Positions 6,195 through 8,329 of a stretch of DNA of 8,329 bases are shown here, piece after piece. The notes under the pieces are model-generated. The model saw nothing but the letters and a program-made list of their open reading frames with translations, ran no database searches and was not told the origin of the DNA. Origin of the DNA: Candidatus Sigynarchaeota archaeon (GTDB lineage: Archaea; Asgardarchaeota; Jordarchaeia; Jordarchaeales; Jordarchaeaceae); the NCBI GenBank assembly GCA_030587505.1, contig JAUQYY010000393.1:1-8329 (forward strand), read 5' to 3'. How positions within the stretch are numbered: the first letter of the stretch is position 1; the number at the start of each line of letters is the position of its first letter. Position numbers and translations under genes: made by a program.

Positions 6195-6291
6195 TTTGCC
6201 GAAACCACAACCCGACGAGACCTACTATAGGGAGGAACATTTCGAGAAGCGGGCCAGGAAAGAAGCTCAGTTCTTCATATTTCACTCCTAG
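6187..6291 (+). other. Possible frameshifted C-terminal extension of the 5475 gene
   Basis: In the +1 frame relative to the upstream gene, 34 codons from 6187 to the TAG at 6289-6291 read as a charged, protein-like sequence (NLPKPQPDETYYREEHFEKR followed by ARKEAQFF). No SD precedes the TTG at 6187. Dropping one A from the AAAA at 6180-6183 would fuse it smoothly to RKRKPK of the upstream protein, giving 271 residues. It may also be a chance open frame. Confidence 0.35.
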
Positions 6292-6364
6292 GCGTGAGGG
6301 CGAGGAGTGCGCCACGTTCAATTGCCCTGGAAAACCACGGGAGACACCGCCAAACGTGGCTGCG
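6283..6364 (+). ncRNA. Candidate structured RNA or structured 5' leader
   Basis: Two consecutive perfect inverted repeats occur here. CACTCCT (6283-6289) pairs with AGGAGTG (6303-6309) over a 13-base loop. GCCACGTT (6311-6318) pairs with AACGTGGC (6353-6360) and can be extended across a one-base bulge to 6364. Inside the second, CCCTGG (6325-6330), an AAAA loop and CCA-C-GGG (6335-6341) form a further hairpin. This stacked arrangement ends 46 bases before the M28 peptidase ATG and lacks an ORF of its own. It resembles no RNA class I know; it could be a leader element, an independent small RNA or a 3'-end structure of the upstream gene. Confidence 0.4.
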
Positions 6365-6409
6365 TAACTGTTTGAAATTCTCACACAGAAAGTTTTATCA
6401 CTCATAAGC

Positions 6410-7714
6410 ATGAAAAAAGACATACCAAAACGGTACGATGGGAAATTTCTGAATTTTTCAGAAAATCGAGAGGTGGGTATCTTGCCTAGGAAGCTTGTTG
6501 ACTACATTTATGAGATTTGTGAAACCATCGGGCCTAGAATAGCGGGAAGCCCCCAGGAGGCAAAGGCGGCGGAGTACTTGAAGAAGAGGCTGAGGCCGAT
6601 GAGTAACAGGGTCACCGTCGAGGAATTCAAGTGTCATCCCGGAGTTTTGCAGGGACTCATAATCTTCGAACTCGCCTGCATTCTAATAGCGTTTATTCTC
6701 TACTTTGTGCTCCCAGCACTGACCACAGTTATAATAGTAGTAACTATTCTGATTCTCTTTCTCACTCGCATGAGAGGAAAGGAAATCATTGACGTGCTAT
6801 TCAAATCAGCAACCTCGGAGAACGTAATCGCAAAAATAAAGCCAAAGGAGAAGGTCAAGAGGAGAGTTATTTTCTCGGGACACCACGACTCGGCCTTCTA
6901 CATGCCACTCTTCGCAAAACAGAAGAAGAGACTACCCCTACTGCAGAACATACCCGTTTACTCAGCCATCCTCCTCGCGGTCATCGCGGCGGTGAAGAGT
7001 GTGTGGCTCTATCTCGACCTGTTCACAGGAGTGAACTCACTCAAAGCGAGCCTCGGTCTTCTAACAGTCACAGATATGATACGATTCAACCTCTACATTG
7101 ACATCATCGCAATCGTGGTTGGTCTGACCAGCGTGTTGTCCGGCGCATACTTTACCTTCAACATGGTAACAAACACACCGGTGATGGGAGCCAACGATAA
7201 CCTGTCAGCAGTTGCCGTGATTCTTGGCATAGCGGAAAGAGTTTCGGAGAATCCGCCCAGAAACACAGAGGTTTGGGTAGTTTCCTTCGGAACAGAAGAG
7301 CCGGCGACGCTGGGAAGCAAAGTCTTCGCCGAGAGACACGGAAAAGAACTCGAAAAAGCGTACGTGATCAATTTGGAGACAGTCGGTCAGGGAAGGTTCG
7401 GGGTCGTCACCAAGGAGATATCCGTGGCTGGAAACCTTTCAAAGGAATTAGCCGACATAGTCGTTAGGGCCGGAAAAAAGTGTAGGGTCCCGGTGAAACC
7501 AATCGAGCTCAAATACGGCAACACCGACGCCACACCCATCGCAAGAAAGGGCTACAAGTCGGTCACCATCATGGGTATGGACGAAAACGAATTATTCACA
7601 CTCTGGCACATTCCAGAAGACGTCCCCGAGAACATAAGCGAGAAGAACCTGCAAAACGCGCTGAAACTTTGCCTCCAGATTCTCGAGGATATCGACTCCA
7701 TGCCCGAGGCATAA
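6410..7714 (+). CDS. Membrane-embedded M28-family zinc metallopeptidase
   Basis: This 434-residue protein is predicted to be an aminopeptidase of the M28 (PepS/aminopeptidase Y) family. The two-zinc site is complete: H158 and D160 in GHHDS, bridging D263 in GANDN, catalytic E296 and ligand E297 in GTEE, E323 in NLETVG (often Asp in relatives) and H400 in LWHIPED. The N-terminal IGPRIAGSPQEAKAAEYLK (40-58) is the usual opening of the domain. Unusually, hydrophobic helices interrupt the fold at about 81-101, 104-119, 183-203 and 228-246, so the catalytic parts are anchored to a small membrane module. There is no cleavable signal peptide. The ATG at 6410 lacks an SD; the upstream stretch holds nested hairpins. 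It is probably transcribed alone, since a pyrimidine-rich run follows it and a new promoter precedes the next gene. The side of the membrane and the substrate cannot be told from sequence. Confidence 0.93.
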   Translation: MKKDIPKRYDGKFLNFSENREVGILPRKLVDYIYEICETIGPRIAGSPQEAKAAEYLKKRLRPMSNRVTVEEFKCHPGVLQGLIIFELACILIAFILYFVLPALTTVIIVVTILILFLTRMRGKEIIDVLFKSATSENVIAKIKPKEKVKRRVIFSGHHDSAFYMPLFAKQKKRLPLLQNIPVYSAILLAVIAAVKSVWLYLDLFTGVNSLKASLGLLTVTDMIRFNLYIDIIAIVVGLTSVLSGAYFTFNMVTNTPVMGANDNLSAVAVILGIAERVSENPPRNTEVWVVSFGTEEPATLGSKVFAERHGKELEKAYVINLETVGQGRFGVVTKEISVAGNLSKELADIVVRAGKKCRVPVKPIELKYGNTDATPIARKGYKSVTIMGMDENELFTLWHIPEDVPENISEKNLQNALKLCLQILEDIDSMPEA

Positions 7715-7735
7715 ACCTGCACAGCCAGGCATCAA

Positions 7736-7790
7736 TCCTTCCCCTTTTTCTTTTGTTGTTTTCTTCCACCCCCCTAATTTTCACCCCCTT
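7736..7790 (+). terminator. Pyrimidine-rich transcription terminator region
   Basis: After the M28 stop, the non-template strand is almost entirely C and T, with runs such as CTTTTTCTTTTG near 7744-7755 and TTTTCTTCC near 7759. Oligo-T tracts are the known intrinsic termination signal in archaea. No strong hairpin is seen. Confidence 0.55.
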
Positions 7791-7797
7791 GAGATAG

Positions 7798-7807
7798 CTT
7801 TATTTAT
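7798..7807 (+). promoter_or_regulatory. Archaeal promoter (TATA box) for the M20 peptidase gene
   Basis: CTTTATTTAT is a good box A match. A transcript start about 25 bases downstream would fall near 7827-7830, leaving a short leader that carries the TTGGAGGA SD at 7835-7842 before the GTG at 7850. The spacing of all three signals is consistent. Confidence 0.6.
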
Positions 7808-7849
7808 TCCCCTAGGCTTTAAATTCACAAACCGTTGGAGGATTTCAAG

Positions 7850-8329
7850 GTGGGAGAAGGTGGCTTTAACCGTGTTTTGAAACTTATTGATGAAGCCGAA
7901 AAGGAGAACGTTTTCTTTCTGCGAGACCTTATAAGGACGAGGTCGGAGAACCCTCCTGGCAAAACCAAGGAGGTCGCCGGGGTCGTGGAATCCAGGATGA
8001 AGGAACTCGGATTAGAATCCCGGCTCGTGGAGTGTGACCTCGCTAAGGAATTCGATGTCATTCTCGGAATAGACGAGTTCAACCCCGAGTGGAAGGAGTG
8101 GATTGAGGAGAGAAACCTCCCCCAGGAGCTCCAGGTTTTGCTCGAGTCGGGGGGAGAAAAGAAGGTGAACGTCTTAGGGACGTTGAGGGGAGCGTCGGAC
8201 GGACCAACGCTGATACTGAACGCTCACATGGACACCGTTCCCGCAGGAGACGGATGGACGGTGGACCCATTCGAAGGAGTAGTCAGGAATGGTAGGGTCT
8301 ACGGCAGAGGAGCGAACGACAACAAAGGG
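7850..8329 (+). CDS. M20-family metallopeptidase (ArgE/DapE-like), 3'-partial
   Basis: The frame opens at GTG 7850, eight bases after GGAGG (7837-7841), and is still open after 160 codons at the right edge. The N-terminal part has the usual FLRDLIRTRSENPPGKTKEV opening (23-42). The metal-site motifs are LILNAHMDTVPAGDGWTVDP (121-140), with H126 as ligand and D128 as the supporting acid, and GRGANDNKG (152-160), with D157 as the bridging ligand. This fits the ArgE/DapE/ACY1/CPG2 group, which hydrolyses N-acyl amino acids or dipeptides; the exact substrate, such as succinyl-diaminopimelate, acetyl-ornithine or a lysine-biosynthesis intermediate, cannot be chosen from this half. Residues 62-105, between the first helix pair and NVLGTLRG, are longer than in typical members and strongly charged. 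The ligands after residue 160 and the dimerisation domain lie outside the window. Confidence 0.93.
   Translation, partial: MGEGGFNRVLKLIDEAEKENVFFLRDLIRTRSENPPGKTKEVAGVVESRMKELGLESRLVECDLAKEFDVILGIDEFNPEWKEWIEERNLPQELQVLLESGGEKKVNVLGTLRGASDGPTLILNAHMDTVPAGDGWTVDPFEGVVRNGRVYGRGANDNKG

Noticed and set aside
6195..6410. RNase P RNA or SRP RNA as the explanation of the structured gap
   Set aside because: The conserved core elements of these RNAs are not visible, and the gap is too short for archaeal SRP RNA.
6157..6423. An 88-codon minus-strand ORF across the gap before the M28 gene
   Set aside because: It overlaps the end of one gene and the start of another on the opposite strand, has no SD, and cuts through the inverted repeats; its sequence matches no family I know.

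Overview
The window looks like a piece of an archaeal chromosome. GTG and TTG starts are frequent. Several genes have strong Shine-Dalgarno (SD) sequences, and TATA-like boxes lie 20-40 bases upstream of some of them. The gene content is also archaeal in flavour: an HdrD-type iron-sulfur protein, MNT/HEPN and RHH/RelE modules, and small membrane proteins of the 'RPxGV...' type. I cannot place it to phylum from sequence alone. No rRNA, tRNA, CRISPR array or insertion sequence was found.

Layout. (1) Positions 1-3187, all on +, form an accessory-looking stretch. Three divergent members of one small membrane-protein family (3-413, 762-1412, 2648-3187) alternate with poorly conserved or damaged material: a 46-residue ORF with a good SD (530-670), a probably frameshifted small membrane protein (1442-1745), an AT-rich gene-free stretch, and a nucleotidyltransferase/HEPN pair (2016-2632). 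The HEPN gene stops early, just before the third membrane-protein gene. (2) 3248-4597 on - encodes an iron-sulfur protein with two 4Fe-4S motifs, one intact CCG domain and one degenerate CCG domain. It ends tail to tail with the third membrane-protein gene. (3) 4856-5348 on + is an RHH antitoxin / RelE-type toxin pair. The toxin frame is broken by one extra A in a run of seven. (4) 5475-6194 is a single-pass membrane protein of unknown function, possibly continuing to 6291 through another one-base shift. (5) 6283-6364 holds nested inverted repeats that could be a structured RNA. (6) 6410-7714 is a membrane-embedded M28 metallopeptidase, followed by a pyrimidine-rich terminator and a clear promoter for an M20 metallopeptidase that runs off the right edge from 7850.

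How the genes work together. The two toxin-antitoxin-like operons are internally coherent, but each has a damaged toxin-side gene. The M28 and M20 peptidases are both zinc-type hydrolases and adjacent, but separated by a terminator and a promoter, so they are probably independent transcripts. The HdrD-like gene stands alone, without obvious redox partners here.

The most noteworthy signals are the repeated one-base shifts in A-runs, the truncated HEPN, the trio of paralogous membrane proteins with a shared C-terminal signature, and the structured region upstream of the M28 gene. I did not find convincing evidence of an entirely new multi-gene system.
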